Shown here one piece after another: positions 1 to 11,649 of a stretch of DNA of 64,000 nucleotides. Source of the DNA: Heloderma charlesbogerti. Lineage: Eukaryota; Chordata; Lepidosauria; Squamata; Helodermatidae. The stretch lies in contig JANEZZ010002362.1 of assembly GCA_026122225.1 (NCBI GenBank), positions 248,001 to 312,000 of the forward strand, written 5' to 3'. The number at the start of each line of letters is the position of its first letter. Positions within the stretch are counted from its first letter, which is position 1. Under the pieces are notes generated by a model. The model was not told the DNA's origin, searched no databases, and saw only the letters and a program-made list of their open reading frames with translations. A program made the position numbers and the translations under genes.

Positions 1-539
1 AAACAGTTCTGCAGAGACTGTCATATCATGTCTCTTATTTATAAATAATATGTTAAAGTATGAAGGAACTCACATTTCTTGGAACTATTTTATTGACTAT
101 CTTTTTTCTGTAGCACTTTTACTGTATAAGCTTTATGAGGATTTGAACCTGACTCTCCCATATCCACAACCACCACTCTGCCCACTGCACCATCATAAAA
201 CTACCACAGACAAGGTCTGTGTCTGGACCACTTTTATGATGTGTAAAATGAATAAACTTGTGATGGGAGTTAATGGACAAATAGTTGAACCCATTTCCTT
301 CATTGCTCAGTTATTATCTTGCCTGTATTTACTGAATTCATATTACTTTTTAAAACTCCTCTAGTCATTCTGTGTTGTGCTGATCCTGGGCCTGGGCAAT
401 TATAAGTGTAATTGCTTTATTAATTTATTTAATTTGGTTTATTTGGTAGAATTATCTGTATATATTGGCGGAAGTAATGAAAACTCTTCTGGCTGTGGGT
501 ACTCCACTGAGTTTCAACCACCTCCCATACCTTGAGAAG

Positions 540-540
<1 letters not shown>

Positions 541-579
<39 letters not shown>
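541..579 (+). repeat. (CA)n microsatellite
   Basis: An uninterrupted CA run of about 19 units in the intron entering from the left. Confidence 0.95.
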
Positions 580-585
<6 letters not shown>

Positions 586-1085
586 GCATAGCTAATTTTG
601 TTTCATACTGCTAAGGACCAAAGTTAAGTAGTTATTTTAACGGAAGGGTTATAAGCACATGCTTAACTCTTCCACTGAAATCAGTTGGTTCTTAACATCC
701 TTAACTTTGGCTAGTCTTTGCGCCCTTAAATTGTAATCAAGTGTAAGCCCTTTTAGTTTCACACTGAGTATATTCTATCCATTTCCTTCTGTGGTTTATC
801 TTGTCTTTTTTTTGTATGGTATGTCTCTATTTCCTCTTTCCACTTCTTTCTATCTTTCTATCTATCTGCTTTATTAAATCCTTACAGACGACAGTATTTT
901 CCCCCTTGCCTTTTATTCTTCTTTATCTGGAATGTATATTAATGATCCTTTCTAACCCAACCACTCCCTTTTAAAATGTTATGTGTTCTACATGCCCTGT
1001 GGGCAAATCCTGTTGTATTTAACTCTGTTTTTCTCTGATGCGTTTTCTTCCTTTTAGTCAAGCAGTTTTCTGTTCTTCTCTGTAG

Positions 1086-1161
1086 AATTACTCTTTATGA
1101 CTACCAGGCCATGTGTAGAACAACCAAAGAAAGTAGTGATAGTGCTCACAGCTTACTGGAC
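1086..1161 (+). CDS. CACNA2D3: CACNA2D3 exon (window exon 1)
   Basis: A pyrimidine-rich tract and TGTAG precede it and GTAAGT follows. The first base completes a codon begun in the upstream exon; the next 25 codons read ITLYDYQAMCR...SAHSLLD. The YDYQAMC stretch is a close match to alpha2delta-3. The exon ends on a codon boundary, which matches the in-frame start of the next exon. Confidence 0.93.
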
Positions 1162-1216
1162 GTAAGTACCCTTATCATTCATTCTGAGCACCTCTTCATG
1201 AACAGTGAAGTCCTAT

Positions 1217-1369
1217 ACATGTTTATTCAAAAGTGAATCCAACCGTGATCAGTGGGGATTACTCCCAGCTCCATGTGTATAAGATGGCAGCCTAACAACA
1301 CAATCCTATCCACGTTTACTGTGTTGAGTGGGCCATACTCCCAGGGAAGTGTGTATAGGATTGCTGCCT
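1217..1369 (+). repeat. Two diverged GTAAG-family palindromic repeats
   Basis: Two adjacent copies of a short dispersed repeat. They share ACTCCCAG-like and GTGTATAGGATTGC blocks. Intact members read roughly CAATCCTATGCATG, then TCAGAAGTAAGTCCC, then ATTGA...TCAATGGGG, then CTTACTCCCAGGTAAGTG and CATAGGATTGCAGCC; the two ends are inverted repeats. Confidence 0.6.
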
Positions 1370-2997
1370 AAGTCACACTTAACATTGTTGCGAATATATA
1401 CACACGCACACTAATCTGATATTATTCATCTGTATGTCACTAGACTTCTCAGAAGCCCCATTATATTATTCTGTAAGTCTTATGGGAATTGCCTTTCAGC
1501 ATTATTCCATGTTACAAGAAAAATGGTTTGGAATAAATAAATGCAATGTGTTCCTCATTTGCCATTTCAGAATACTCTATAGTAGCATTTTATTAATGAA
1601 TACTCTATAGTAGCTCACACCAATGCTAAAGCTTTGTCAATCTGTTTGTCTCTGTTATGAACACCTGCTTTCTGGATTTCATAAATTACCTATAAACATT
1701 TGCTATATTTTAAATTATGAGGGGAATTTCTCAATAGCCTACAAGTTAACTGATTCTTACTTTGTTTTTAATATCAACCATAAAATGAACATTAGATTCA
1801 TTTTCTAACCATTTTACTTGTAGATTTGCATAAAGGGCTCTTCCTCTGAACATACTGGTATTATAATTATGATGAGAGACTCCACGTATTTTAAACCTCA
1901 CTTTTGCAAGACTGGAGCTATGGTTAATGAATGATTTTGTAAGGCAAGGTTTTTTTTCTCTCTCTAATTTGAAATCTAAAATTATCAACATATCAATATT
2001 TTTAGCTTATTTGGAACAATAAATGATCAAGAATGGCAATCCTCAGTATGATGATTGCTGAAATCTTGAACATAATTTGAATAGAATTCTGTAAAATTAA
2101 AAACTTTACAGTTTTCTATCCATAATTTCTTTATCTTGTTGGAAATACAAGGTGATGGCAACACTCCAAACCTTCATGGCTTATTGAATACACATAGAAA
2201 CATTTTGCTGATAAATGGTCACCTGATAACAGACATTCTGAGAGAGTTGCAGCTATAAACTTAACAAGTGTCAGGCGATAAATTCATTCAAACCTTTGCT
2301 ATTGAAAGCTTGTTTTTAAAAGTACTTCTTGCAGTTTTCGGTGGTTTTCTTTGTCAAAAAAGTAATGTGAAGGAATTTGTTTTCATGCTGAGCCTAAGCT
2401 TTCTTAGAAACCCTTTGCCTTACTGTATTATCTTCTTTTTTTTATTCATCTGTTCGCACAAAAGTCACACTTCAGAGATTTCTTTAAAGCAATATCCCCA
2501 GTTGGCTCTCAGGCTCTTTTTATATGCTCAGTTGTATATGTCCAGTTGCACCACGTCTATGCTTTCAGCATCTCATTCCAATATTAAAGCATTTAACCTT
2601 TCACATTTCAGGAGTACACACCGGGTGCAGCAAAGTGCATAAAAATCATGTGCCAGAGTGCATATGTCGAATGTGAAAATAGCTCTTGTCTATGGGACTG
2701 TTAGACTACATCAGTCCTTTAAAGAATTCAGAATGTCTTTGTAGATATCAGAAGCTTAAATGCAGTGAAAGTTGTTTGCACCTAACTCCCACTGAAACTA
2801 GTGGAACAGAAATACACAATCAAATGCTTCATGATTTTAAAGGGATTTTAAAAAGGGTAATTTTCTCAGATTGTGTCCCAAGCGTTTAATACAAGGAACT
2901 GAGAAAAGGGTAGATTTTGTAAATCTGTGCTAAAAGCCGATCGTTGTGCATGCAACGGGCCCAAATTAATATTTCCATTGGCACTTTTTGCAAACCT

Positions 2998-3382
2998 AGG
3001 GTTGGATCCAAAATCCTCCAATGTCCCTGGGAGGCTTCTGATCCAGCAGAGGAATCCTGCTGACAGAATGGAGGAGGTGGCAATCTTCATCAATTCCTCC
3101 CTCCTGCAGTCAGTCAGTCAGTCCCCTATGCTCCCCAAATCTAGTGGAGGTTTGTTGTTCCAATGTCAGTGGGGCGGTGAATCTGCTCTGGGGTTCAGTC
3201 AGAACCAGTCAGCACTCTAAAGGAGCTAAGGACTCTGGCTTCTTAGAGCTTGGGGTGGGGGGAGGTGGGAATGGCTGAAGATCACTTCCCCCAACCTTTC
3301 TTCCAGTAGGAGCATTCTGAGTGGAACTCTGCTCAGGGAATGCTCCCACCGCCGGAACAGAAGCTGGATCTAACTCATAAGT
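2998..3382 (+). repeat. Diverged fold-back with GGATCCA ends
   Basis: AGGGTTGGATCCAAAATCCT at the left and AGAAGCTGGATCTAACTCAT at the right are imperfect inverted copies. The interior is GC-rich and includes a 12-bp CAGT repeat (AGTCAGTCAGTCAGTC). Confidence 0.45.
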
Positions 3383-4245
3383 AATGCTATGATTTGGAGT
3401 TTACCTGATGGATCTGATGCACACTGGTTATCAAGAATCACAGCTTGGTTTATAAGAATGAAGAAACAATGAAACATACAAAGCTTTGTTTTCTATGTTT
3501 ACATTTCACCTACTATTGGTTTCATGTTGTTCTTGTGGTCTTCCCAGAGGCATCCAGCTGGCCACTGTTGTTGCTGGACCAGATTGGTCTTTGTTCTGAA
3601 CCAGCTGGGATCTTTGTACATTCAGCTAATTAAAATACTACTGGACACGATTTTCCATTGCTCCTTACTTTTGTTGGTAGAGAGGTTGATAAGATATTAC
3701 ATCATAGACTGGATTAGCCTGGTAAATAGTAGCCCCCTGGAAGATAAAAATTCAAATTATTCACTTCCCTCTTTTGGCCAGTGGTAACCCTTCCATTTAT
3801 AATAATTCATTTCTAAAGCAGAATAGAATAGACATTTTTATTTGCATCAGCCACAAGCCATTGCAATATCATACACAAAACACTACAGAACAAGTAAAAT
3901 TATCAGACTAAAAGCTATTGAAATTTACAGCAGTCACAAAATGCATCAAATATAAAATTCTAATTAGCAAATAGAATTGACAGACTAAAAATAAAATAAG
4001 ATAATAGAACTCAAGACACCATAATAGACCTTATTTTAATTTCAGCCACCAAAAATTTTGCAGACTCTGTAAAGTAAGTATCTTGACAGTAATAGGACAC
4101 TGAAATATTATTATGGAGATTTGGTACCGACTGTCAGAAGTCTCTTTCTATATATGTTTGAACTATTATTATATAAATCAATTGCTTATTTCATATTAAA
4201 TATTGTGATTTCTGTCTTTTGAGTAAACAAATTGCTTCTCTCCAG

Positions 4246-4298
4246 CCCTATAAAGCCTTCTTTGCTGCAGCAAAATGGATTGCGAGTGAACTTGTCTT
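4246..4298 (+). CDS. CACNA2D3: CACNA2D3 exon (window exon 2)
   Basis: The acceptor is CTTCTCTCCAG and the donor is GTAAGT. Seventeen codons (PYKAFFAAAKWIASELV) plus two bases of a leucine codon completed by the next exon. The LLD/PYxAF junction and the KWI..ELVLFLVEF continuation fit alpha2delta-3. Several substitutions relative to the mammalian protein as I recall it fall in the small hydrophobic positions. Confidence 0.93.
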
Positions 4299-4417
4299 GT
4301 AAGTAAAACATATTAAGATTTTAACTTATATCTCCTTTGTATACATTTAGAGATTTAGAACATACGTAAGGCTTTTTTTTTTGCAGTGTAGTAGTGTCCA
4401 AAATTCAAACTGACAGT

Positions 4418-4504
4418 GCACTCCTATGCATGCCAACCCAGAAGTAAATCCCATTGTTTTCAGTGGGGCTAACTCCCAGGTAAGTGGATATGGGATTGCA
4501 GCCT
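4418..4504 (+). repeat. GTAAG-family palindromic repeat
   Basis: Contains CTCCTATGCATG at the left, CAGTGGGGCTAACTCCCAGG in the middle and GGGATTGCAGCC at the right, matching the family seen at 10272 and 18917. Confidence 0.7.
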
Positions 4505-4831
4505 AGGTTTTTTATATTGTGGTTGCAGTTAAATGCAATATCAATATCTGGCTGTTTCCAGTGCTGTTTGGGTGGACTGTTCTCAAATGAGTGTACTTCC
4601 TTAGAGGATCTTCTGTTGTGCTGTAATTTCATAGGGGATTCCAACCCATAGATCGGCACAGTAGAAGCTTACGTAAGATCTAGCTTTGCTCCTTAGATGA
4701 TGTTGAATTTTTGTCATTATCCAATTGTATTTAAAGTGAAAATGGAAGAAGCACTTGACTTGTCATCTCTGCAAAAGAATTGGATCCCACTAAGAAAGAA
4801 CAAAAGAATTGTAATGCTTCTTTTAGAATCT

Positions 4832-4832
4832 G

Positions 4833-4867
<35 letters not shown>

Positions 4868-4873
4868 CGCGCG
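4832..4873 (+). repeat. (GT)n(GC)n microsatellite
   Basis: A GT run passes into a CG-rich alternating purine-pyrimidine stretch and then a G run. Alternating tracts of this type can adopt Z-DNA in vitro. Confidence 0.9.
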
Positions 4874-4979
4874 TGGGGGGGGAATAATTCACTCAGGAAT
4901 TCACAAGACATAGTGGATGGCTATAAAAGGGGGCTAGACAAATACATGGAAGAGAAGGCTCTCAATGGCTACCAGTCCT

Positions 4980-5340
4980 GATGGCTGTGTGCTACCTCCA
5001 GAACCAGAGGCAGTATGCCTATATTCACCAGTTGCTGGGAAGCACAGGCAGGAGGATTCTGTTGCACTCGTCTCCTGCTTGTGGTTTCCTGCAGGCAGCT
5101 GGTTGGCCACTGCATGAACAGAACACTGGACTAGATGCAAAGGGCTGGACGTGCCTGATCTCGTCTGATCCCGTAAGCTAAGCAGGGTCAGCCCTGGTTA
5201 GTACTTGGATGGGAGACTGCCTGGGAATCTGGCTTCGTGCACTGAGCAGGGGGTTGGACTTGATGGTCTTGTAGGCCCCTTCCAGCCCTATGATTCTGTG
5301 GACCATTGATCTGATCCAGCAGGGTTCTTCTTATGTTCTT
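4980..5340 (-). repeat. Interspersed repeat with 5S SINE inserted in it
   Basis: The left part (4980-5136, CCAGAACCAGAGGCAGTATG...) and right part (5301-5340, GACCATTGATCTGATCCAGC) are the inverse of the repeat at 8276-8450 (AGAACATAAGAAGAGCC...GGATCAGACCA). The 5S-derived SINE separates them. I know this repeat as common in squamate DNA but cannot assign it to a named family. Confidence 0.6.
5137..5300 (+). mobile_element. 5S rRNA-derived SINE with CR1-like tail
   Basis: Positions 5147-5230 match 5S rRNA closely: CCTGATCTCGTCTGATCCCG, AAGCTAAGCAGGGTCAG and GGTTAGTACTTGGATGGGAG. These include the box A and box C internal promoter regions. The tail GGGGTTGGACTTGATGGTCT ... CCTTCCAGCCCTATGATTCT resembles the 3' end of CR1 LINEs. 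It is a retroposed SINE, not a functional 5S gene, because it lacks the full 5S ends. The partner LINE is inferred. Confidence 0.8.
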
Positions 5341-6004
5341 ATGACTGAGAAATATCTAATTAACTTGGTTTACTATTCTATGGTTTTGCAGACAGCCAGG
5401 GTGCAGCTTTAAAGTGGAATTTTTCTTAGGGAGTGTAAGGCAATTTGTGTTTGTGTGTGTGTTTTATTGTCCATGAAATTGTTTGTAAAAATAAAAATAG
5501 AATCAAACCTCAGTGACTGCTAAGATTAAGTAGAACAAAATCTGTACAGTACAACGTAATAATAAAAATATTGTTCCTTATAGGAACATATTGTTGTTGT
5601 TGTGTTGCTTGGTTGTGAATTAAATATGCATTTCTGTAAACTATTTTCATTCCATTGATTTTGAAAAACATGACTTTGGATTTCATACATGCATGACATG
5701 AAGCTGACGAATTTCACAGTAACTATTTTCATGGGCAAATTGTACATGGGACAGTGTTGCACTTAGCTAGTACAATACAACTAGAAACAATATCTTATTC
5801 AGGAGCTGATAATGGAAATTGTGGAGTTATTTCTGTTTCTTTATTCAATAGCAGTGACATTTTAGACCATAAGGGATCAAGGGCATCGTTGAGCAGGGCC
5901 CACCTGGGCATGGGCCCTGAATCTTTTTTGAGCTGGGCGCCGAATCTTTTGAGCTGTCCTAATTGCCATTTTTAAAAACATTTTCCCATTGACTTGCATT
6001 GGAA

Positions 6005-6480
6005 AACAAAAATGGCCATAACTTTTTTAGTTTGTATGATAAATACATGACATTTGGAGGCTTGGTAGCCCCCATGGAACTGATTGAATCTGCTAAGTTT
6101 CAGGCAGTGAGGTCCAGTGACTTTTGTGCTAGTCACAGGTAAATTATGCTCAAGAAAATATGTCAAAGCAAAAAGCTTTTTTTTTTGTGCTTCCACATAC
6201 ATGCATGGAATTTGGTGACCTGCCAGCCCCCATAGAGATGACTGAGCCTGCTAAATATCAGACAGTTGGGCCTAGTGGCTTTTGTGCTACTAAAATTTGC
6301 TTTTTCCAAGAAAATCTGTCAAAGTAAAGAGCTATAATTTTTGTGTGCTTCCACATAAATTCATGGGATTTGGGGACCTAGCAGGCCCTATGGAGCTGAC
6401 TGTACCTACCAAATTTCAGACAGTTAGGTCCAGTGGCTTTTGCGCTAGCCATGCGTAAATTTTCCTTTTCTCAAAGTCTA
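6005..6480 (+). repeat. Tandem repeat, about 158-bp period, 3 copies
   Basis: The block CTTTTGTGCT recurs at 6121, 6279 and (as CTTTTGCGCT) 6437, exactly 158 bp apart. Each unit holds a TGGAATTTGGTGACCT-like block, a CCCCCATGGAACTGAT-like block and a TTTCAGGCAGTGAGGTCCAG-like block. The copies are visibly diverged, so the array is old. No coding frame persists. Confidence 0.85.
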
Positions 6481-7390
6481 AAACAAAAAGTGAAAACTTT
6501 CAAGTCACCCAGGGGACTAGAGATCCCAATCAGAAGGTGTTTAAGGAGACCATGAGGAGGTCACTATCCCTAATCTCTGGTATAGGGTTTTTTTTTAGGT
6601 GCTAAAAACCTCTCTCCCCCTACTTTTCTTTTCTGCTCTTACATGCCCACTGTTGTGAACTTGCCTGCAATGAAGAGGGAGAAGGAAGGGAAGAAAGAGC
6701 TCCATGTGAAATACTGGTATTGCACACAGCATCTGATTTTACTGCCCCAAACTGGAACCTTTGGATTCTGCAGAAGTTTAGTAGCTTCAGTACAGCAAAG
6801 GATCCAATCAGTCTCCACAAACTTCTTTCTCCCCCTCCACTTTCATTTCTTCTAAATAGCTGTAGGACTCAAATAATCCCAAAGGGAGGGTTAGGACTAT
6901 GTGGCATCATGATTGGGAAACTGCTGGGGCTTTTAAATAGGTTCTACAGTTTTAAAAAAGCTAGAAAAAGCCCTCAGCCACCTCACCTCATAAAGTTCAT
7001 TTAAGTGCGTGCAATCCTTACAAACCCTCCACAGCCTCCTAAATCCCTCTGAAGTACTACCTCTCTGAAAAGAGCCACTTGGCTTAGGGAATTCTCTCTA
7101 CCCCACACACATTTCCAATCACCATTCTTCTTCTCCCCTCCCCTCCCCTCCCCTCCCCTATCCTGTCCTTCCTTCCTTCCACCCAGAGCATATCTTGGGG
7201 AATTCTTAAAGAGAATTCTCTTCGGTGGGCAAGAAAAGTTCTGAACTGCATTTGACTTTATACAAACGGACAAGAGGGTTGGTTTTTCTCCTTCTCACTC
7301 AAGCCTTTGAGAAAAGTGGGTTCACATGGTTGCAGAGGAACAAATCTGGGGCTGTTTTGTTTGCCAGTTGCCATTATGCAGCCATAGGAA

Positions 7391-7590
7391 GGGCTGCAGC
7401 TCAGTGGTGGAGCACATGCTTGGCATGCAGAAGGTCCCAGGTTCAATCCTCAGCATCTCCAGGTAGGGCTAGGAAAGAATCCCGCCTGAAACCCTGGAGA
7501 GCCGCTGCTGTCAGTCAGTGACAACAGTACTGTGCTAGATGGACCCAGGGTCTGACTCAGCATAAGGCAGCTTCCTATGTTCCTCTGAAC
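7391..7590 (+). mobile_element. tRNA-derived SINE
   Basis: The head has box A-like TGCAGCTCAGTGGTGGAGCA and box B-like GGTTCAATCC spaced as in a tRNA. The body has CCTGAAACCCTGGAGAGCCG and TAGATGGACCCAGGGTCTGA; the tail reads GGCAGCTTCCTATGTTCCTC and then an A-rich stretch. A related head on the minus strand lies at 25739-25815. It is not a functional tRNA gene: the anticodon arm does not fold cleanly and a long body follows. Confidence 0.8.
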
Positions 7591-7659
7591 AGAAAGCTTT
7601 AATAAAAAAATATGAGTTTTTAGTTTGTATTTAAGTGGAGGGGAGATAAATGCCGCTCA

Positions 7660-7835
7660 TTTATACAAGCCTCTGTATGCCTACTCAGAAACCCCATTAT
7701 CTTTAATGAGGCTTACCCTCAGGAAAGTGTGCATAGGATTCCAGCACAAGTTACTTTTGCAGGGAGGTTTGCACCTTGATGTTCTGCATGTTTACTCAGA
7801 AATAAGTCCTGAGTTGTGAGCATGGTACTGCAGGC
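7660..7835 (+). repeat. Two GTAAG-family palindromic repeats
   Basis: The first copy (about 7666-7748) ends GTGTGCATAGGATTCCAGCA. The second (about 7770-7835) contains TGCATGTTTACTCAGAAATA and is truncated. Confidence 0.6.
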
Positions 7836-8275
7836 TTAATACAGTGCCTACCCAATTCTGTCTAATGAATTGACTACCCTTTCAGCTCAGTCCTATGCAT
7901 GTTTTGTCATTTGTGGGTTGGGGGGGGGTTGCATGAACTCTAGCTTCATTGGTGAGGGAAAGGCCCTTAGTGCATGCTCAGAGTTTGTCCATAACTTAGC
8001 CCTAGTTTTGAAAACAGACTCACTGGCTGAATCATGGTGAAGTCTTGGCACAAATGACGTTATGGGGAAAAAGATACAATGAGAGCTTGTGTATAACAAG
8101 GAAGAGGAAGAGAGGAGTTGCACAAAACAAGACATCTGATTTTATGAAGAGTTACTGGAGGATGGTAGGAGGAGGAGGGATGGTTGCATGGAGGGGAATA
8201 GAATTGGCAGGGGGAGAATGTAAGTGCTCAGTGGTGAAAGAAAAACATTCTGCACATGCTCAGAGGCACTCTCTA

Positions 8276-8450
8276 TTTAAGAACATAAGAAGAGCCATGC
8301 TGCATCAGACCAAGGCCCATCTAGCCCAGCATTCTGTTCACACAGTAGCCAACTAGATGCCCACAGGAAACCCACAAGCAGGACATGAGTGCAATAGCAC
8401 CTTCCCACCCATGTTCCCCTGTTGCTAACATTTGTGAAATGTAAATAAAT
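8276..8450 (+). mobile_element. Dispersed repeat (AAGAACATAAGAAGAGCC family)
   Basis: Starts AAGAACATAAGAAGAGCCAT and contains CATCAGACCAAGGCCCATCT and CAGGACATGAGTGCAATAGC. The inverse of this repeat makes up 4980-5340. Abundant in squamate DNA; the class is uncertain, probably a LINE 3' end or a SINE. Confidence 0.65.
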
Positions 8451-9733
8451 TCTAGTAATTCTAAATTAGAATGCATGTATATTGTTCACAAACTTTGCAG
8501 GTTTCTTGCCTCGGGGACACCTCTACTGACCTGTGCATTTTCATACAAATTTACCCAGAAACTATTGGGGAAGGGGTGAATGGAAGGGAAAGCAAATCAC
8601 TCCCTCCCCCAAACTGGAGAACTCCCCTTCCACATGAACTGCTGAACCTATCCTTCTGAAACTTTGCTGGTTTCTTACTTAGGGACAACTGTAGGCTGTC
8701 CATAATTTTCAGAACAATGGTCCACAAGGAACATAGGGAGATAAGTATGTCTTCTTTTGGAGACTTCAAAATGTCAAGGCCACCCTTGCACAAAACCCCT
8801 TGTGGCCAGCATTCTGAAATTTGGCAGACATGATCTCCTCTGATGGGGCAATGAATCCTGAAATTTTATATCCAGTTCTTCCAAGGAATTAAAATATTAT
8901 TGGCAGTTCCCTTTAAAAGAAAATCAAAATATAAACCCTGCACCTCTTTTTCTGACATTGGGCAGGTGCAATCCCTTTCTAGGGGGCTACTATGCCTGAA
9001 ATTATCCAGTTCTGACCAAGAGAAAAAAGTTAGTTTTTTCTCTAATTTCCCATGGTAGTCAACAGGAAGCATGAAGACTCATTTTTCCAAACCTTGCCTC
9101 AGGTTTGGTGCTGAGCTGAAGTGGTCCGACTTCAAATTGGCCAGAGCAGAAGTGGGATGTTTTCCAAAATGCTGAATTGGGGTCTGAGTTGAAGTGGGGT
9201 GCGGGGTCAGTGCACACTTCTTATGTATGTATGTAATCTATACACATGCACAAGCACACTGCATGCATGCACCACACACACACATATTAGACGTGTGCTT
9301 AGACTTGTGTGTGTGTATGCAAATTTGTGTTATGGGCCTGTGCCCCTTTTAAGACCCTAGCAATGCCCTTGTATGGGATTTTAATCAGAGAATCACAATA
9401 TGCTGTGTACTGAAGAATTGACTACAAATAATATGCAAAAGTTAGACTGCCGGGGGCTGCCATGCACTAGAAACTGTAGCAGGTGGGGGGTTCATATCAG
9501 AACTTATAGAAAGGTATAGCAAGGATTCCATATAATGCCGATTTCAGCAGAATTTGGCATTGCAAGATAGAGTCAACTGGGAGAAAATTAACAGTACTGG
9601 AAAATAATAAGTCATCTTGAGCTAAGTCTGATGTCTGTCTCTGAACAGAATAAAAGGAATCTTATTAGTGTCAGTTAATGGTATGAACATGCCACATGTA
9701 ATCATACGATATATTTGATCTTTTGTGGTTTAG

Positions 9734-9789
9734 GTTTCTGGTGGAATTTAATCTATGCAGTTGGTGGCATTCAGATCTAACAGCAAAGG
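9734..9789 (+). CDS. CACNA2D3: CACNA2D3 exon (window exon 3)
   Basis: The acceptor is GTGGTTTAG and the donor GTAAGC. One base completes leucine, then 18 codons read FLVEFNLCSWWHSDLTAK, then one base of an alanine codon finished in the next exon. The FNLCSWWHSD block is a hallmark of alpha2delta-3. This is the most conserved exon in the window. Confidence 0.95.
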
Positions 9790-10271
9790 GTAAGCACAAT
9801 TTGTATTCATGGTGGCATTAACAAATATGTTCTTTGCTTTTGTAAACACAAGGAAACATTCCAAAAGATCCATGGAGCTCCAGGTGTGCAGGCACTTGCA
9901 GTTCTCTGCTATGAGAAGGGAAGCCTGCCCCGCACAGAGACATTTTCCAGTACACATGCGGGGTTCTGATGACAGGCATTGGCTACAGTCCTGAAACCAG
10001 TGGTTCAAGTATAGTAAGGTGGTGGAGCCTGCTTAAGGGTAAGTGGTTTGAAGACTGCAGCCAAAGCCCACTACACCCTCTTGTAGCAGCCTTGTTTTGA
10101 AACTGCCATGAGGTTACCGTGCGTAAAGCAAACTGTTTAACACGTGTGATAAATAACACTTTCATTTCTCAGTAAAAGCAAATGGGATACTAAGGAGCAG
10201 CATTCGTTCCTTCTGCAGTACTATGTTATAGCTACATTGAAAATCATCCTTCCCAGTTGCAGCCTTTTTAC

Positions 10272-10362
10272 AGCACGATCTTATGCATGTGTGCTCAGAA
10301 GTAAGTCCCACTGAGTTCAATATGACTTACTTCCAGGTGAGTGTAAATAGGATGGCAGCCAC
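10272..10362 (+). repeat. GTAAG-family palindromic repeat, near-complete
   Basis: Reads CACGATCTTATGCATGTGTG, CTCAGAAGTAAGTCCCACTG, AGTTCAATATGACTTACTTC, CAGGTGAGTGTAAATAGGAT and GGCAGCC. The left and right ends are inverted copies, so the unit is a short fold-back. Confidence 0.75.
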
Positions 10363-11099
10363 AATTACCCTTTTGTTGTCTTGCCTATTACATTATTGTC
10401 GCTGCTTCTTAAATATTTTATTTTGCTTTTCAAAAGAACCAGCAATTTTATCGAGACAGATATAGTATATGTATGAAAACCAGTTCCCTGTTTCTGCCAT
10501 TCCAGGAGCTTCTAGTGGAATGGGCCCTGTGTCCTCCCTGCACCTCTCTAGGAACATCAGAAGCCCCAGCTCACTTGCAGGCCAGCATCACCTTGGCTCC
10601 CAGAGAGCATAATGCTGGGATTAGAAAGGGCTGTGACTCATGGCATGGGGCTGGCCCCTCCTGTGTGAGCTAGTACCTCTGACATTACTGGAGAAGCATG
10701 GGGGAGACAAGTACTGCAGTGGCCCTGCTGTGCTCATGTCAGAAGGATGAGGACTTACATAAACAAGAAATGGAACCCAGGGCAATGCTGTGGAGCTGCA
10801 AGCAGACTTAGTTCAGCAGCTTCCATTGATGCCAAACAAATAATCTGGGCACAGTCGTGACTGGGTAAAATCTGTCCCTAATTTCAGACACCAGGCGTGT
10901 CCAGAGCAGGGTGCAATTCAGTGGTTCCTTAAATGCAGCCCTTTACTGTCTTCCATGACTGAATGGCTGACTTGTGATTTGGATAAAGGACTGCATTGCG
11001 GTACACTGACACTGGGTGTCCCAGTTCCTACTTCCAGAGGGATCCTGCAAAGAGATGCAAGGTGCATTGCACCACCCTCTACCACCACCTATCATAATC

Positions 11100-11495
11100 A
11101 TATTGATTGATTGATTGATTACATTTCTATACCACCCAACAGCCAAAGCTCTCTGGATGGTTCACAAAAATTAAAATCTCAAGTACAGCAAAAAAAACAA
11201 TATAAAATATAACGGCTTAAAACTATGGTATAGAAGTACAAGTAGAATAAAACCTAGCAGCAATGCAAAAATTAAAATACAGTAACAAGTTTAAAACAGC
11301 AAAGCTAAAAGACTGTTGGGAAAATAAATGTTGGGAAAGTAAAAAGGGTTTTACCTGGCGCCAGAAAGAGCACAACATAGGTGCCAGGCGAACCTCCATA
11401 GGGAGTTCGTTCCACAACTGGGTGCCACAGCAGAAAAAGCCCTCTTCCTGGTAGCCACCTGCCTCTTCTTGGGCATTTTGCTAGTACTTCCAGCA
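11100..11495 (-). mobile_element. L2-like LINE, 3' end fragment
   Basis: TGATTGATTGATTG then CATTTCTATACCACCCAACA and CCAAAGCTCTCTGGATGGTT, followed by a region (CCAGAAAGAGCACAACAT...GTTCGTTCCACAACTGGGTG) homologous to 57960-58385. It is the tail of the same LINE family, inserted in inverse orientation relative to CACNA2D3. Confidence 0.7.
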
Positions 11496-11512
11496 CTAAC
11501 AATCATTTAGGA

Positions 11513-11649
11513 CAGGTGTAGGGAAACTGCGGTCCTCCAGATGTTGTTGGTTTACCACTTCTATAATCCCTTACCATGGTCATGCTGTCTGAGGCTGATG
11601 GGAACTGGAGCCTCACAGCATCTGGAGGGCCACAGATTTCTCAGCCCTG
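11513..11649 (+). mobile_element. Palindromic hAT-type MITE (CAGGGGTGGGGAA family)
   Basis: Ends CAGGTGTAGGG and CTCAGCCCTG. The arms CCTCCAGATGTTGTTGG and CAGCATCTGGAGGGCC are inverted. Flanks ATTTAGGA and CTTCAGGA agree at six of eight positions, compatible with a hAT duplication. Confidence 0.65.

Larger units (their letters stand above)
1162..4245 (+). other. CACNA2D3 intron: repeats only
   Basis: An AT-rich intron. It contains two diverged copies of a GTAAG-bearing palindromic repeat (1217-1369) and a fold-back element at about 2998-3382. I see no RNA gene, no conserved frame and no other recognisable element in the rest. Confidence 0.6.
4299..9733 (+). other. CACNA2D3 intron: SINEs and tandem repeats
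   Basis: Holds a GTAAG palindromic repeat (4418-4504), a GT/GC microsatellite (4832-4873), a 5S-derived SINE nested in another repeat (4980-5340), a 158-bp tandem repeat (6005-6480), a CTCCC-rich tract near 7131-7158, a tRNA-derived SINE (7391-7590) and another interspersed repeat at 8276-8450. Nothing recognised in 8460-9733 apart from a short TG/CA-rich stretch near 9225-9330. Confidence 0.6.

Noticed and set aside
5147..5230. A functional 5S rRNA gene
   Set aside because: Only an internal 5S segment is present, with substitutions and a CR1-like tail; a second copy has the same composite form. It is a SINE.
7391..7463. A functional tRNA gene
   Set aside because: Box A and B are present but the cloverleaf is imperfect, and SINE body and tail follow.
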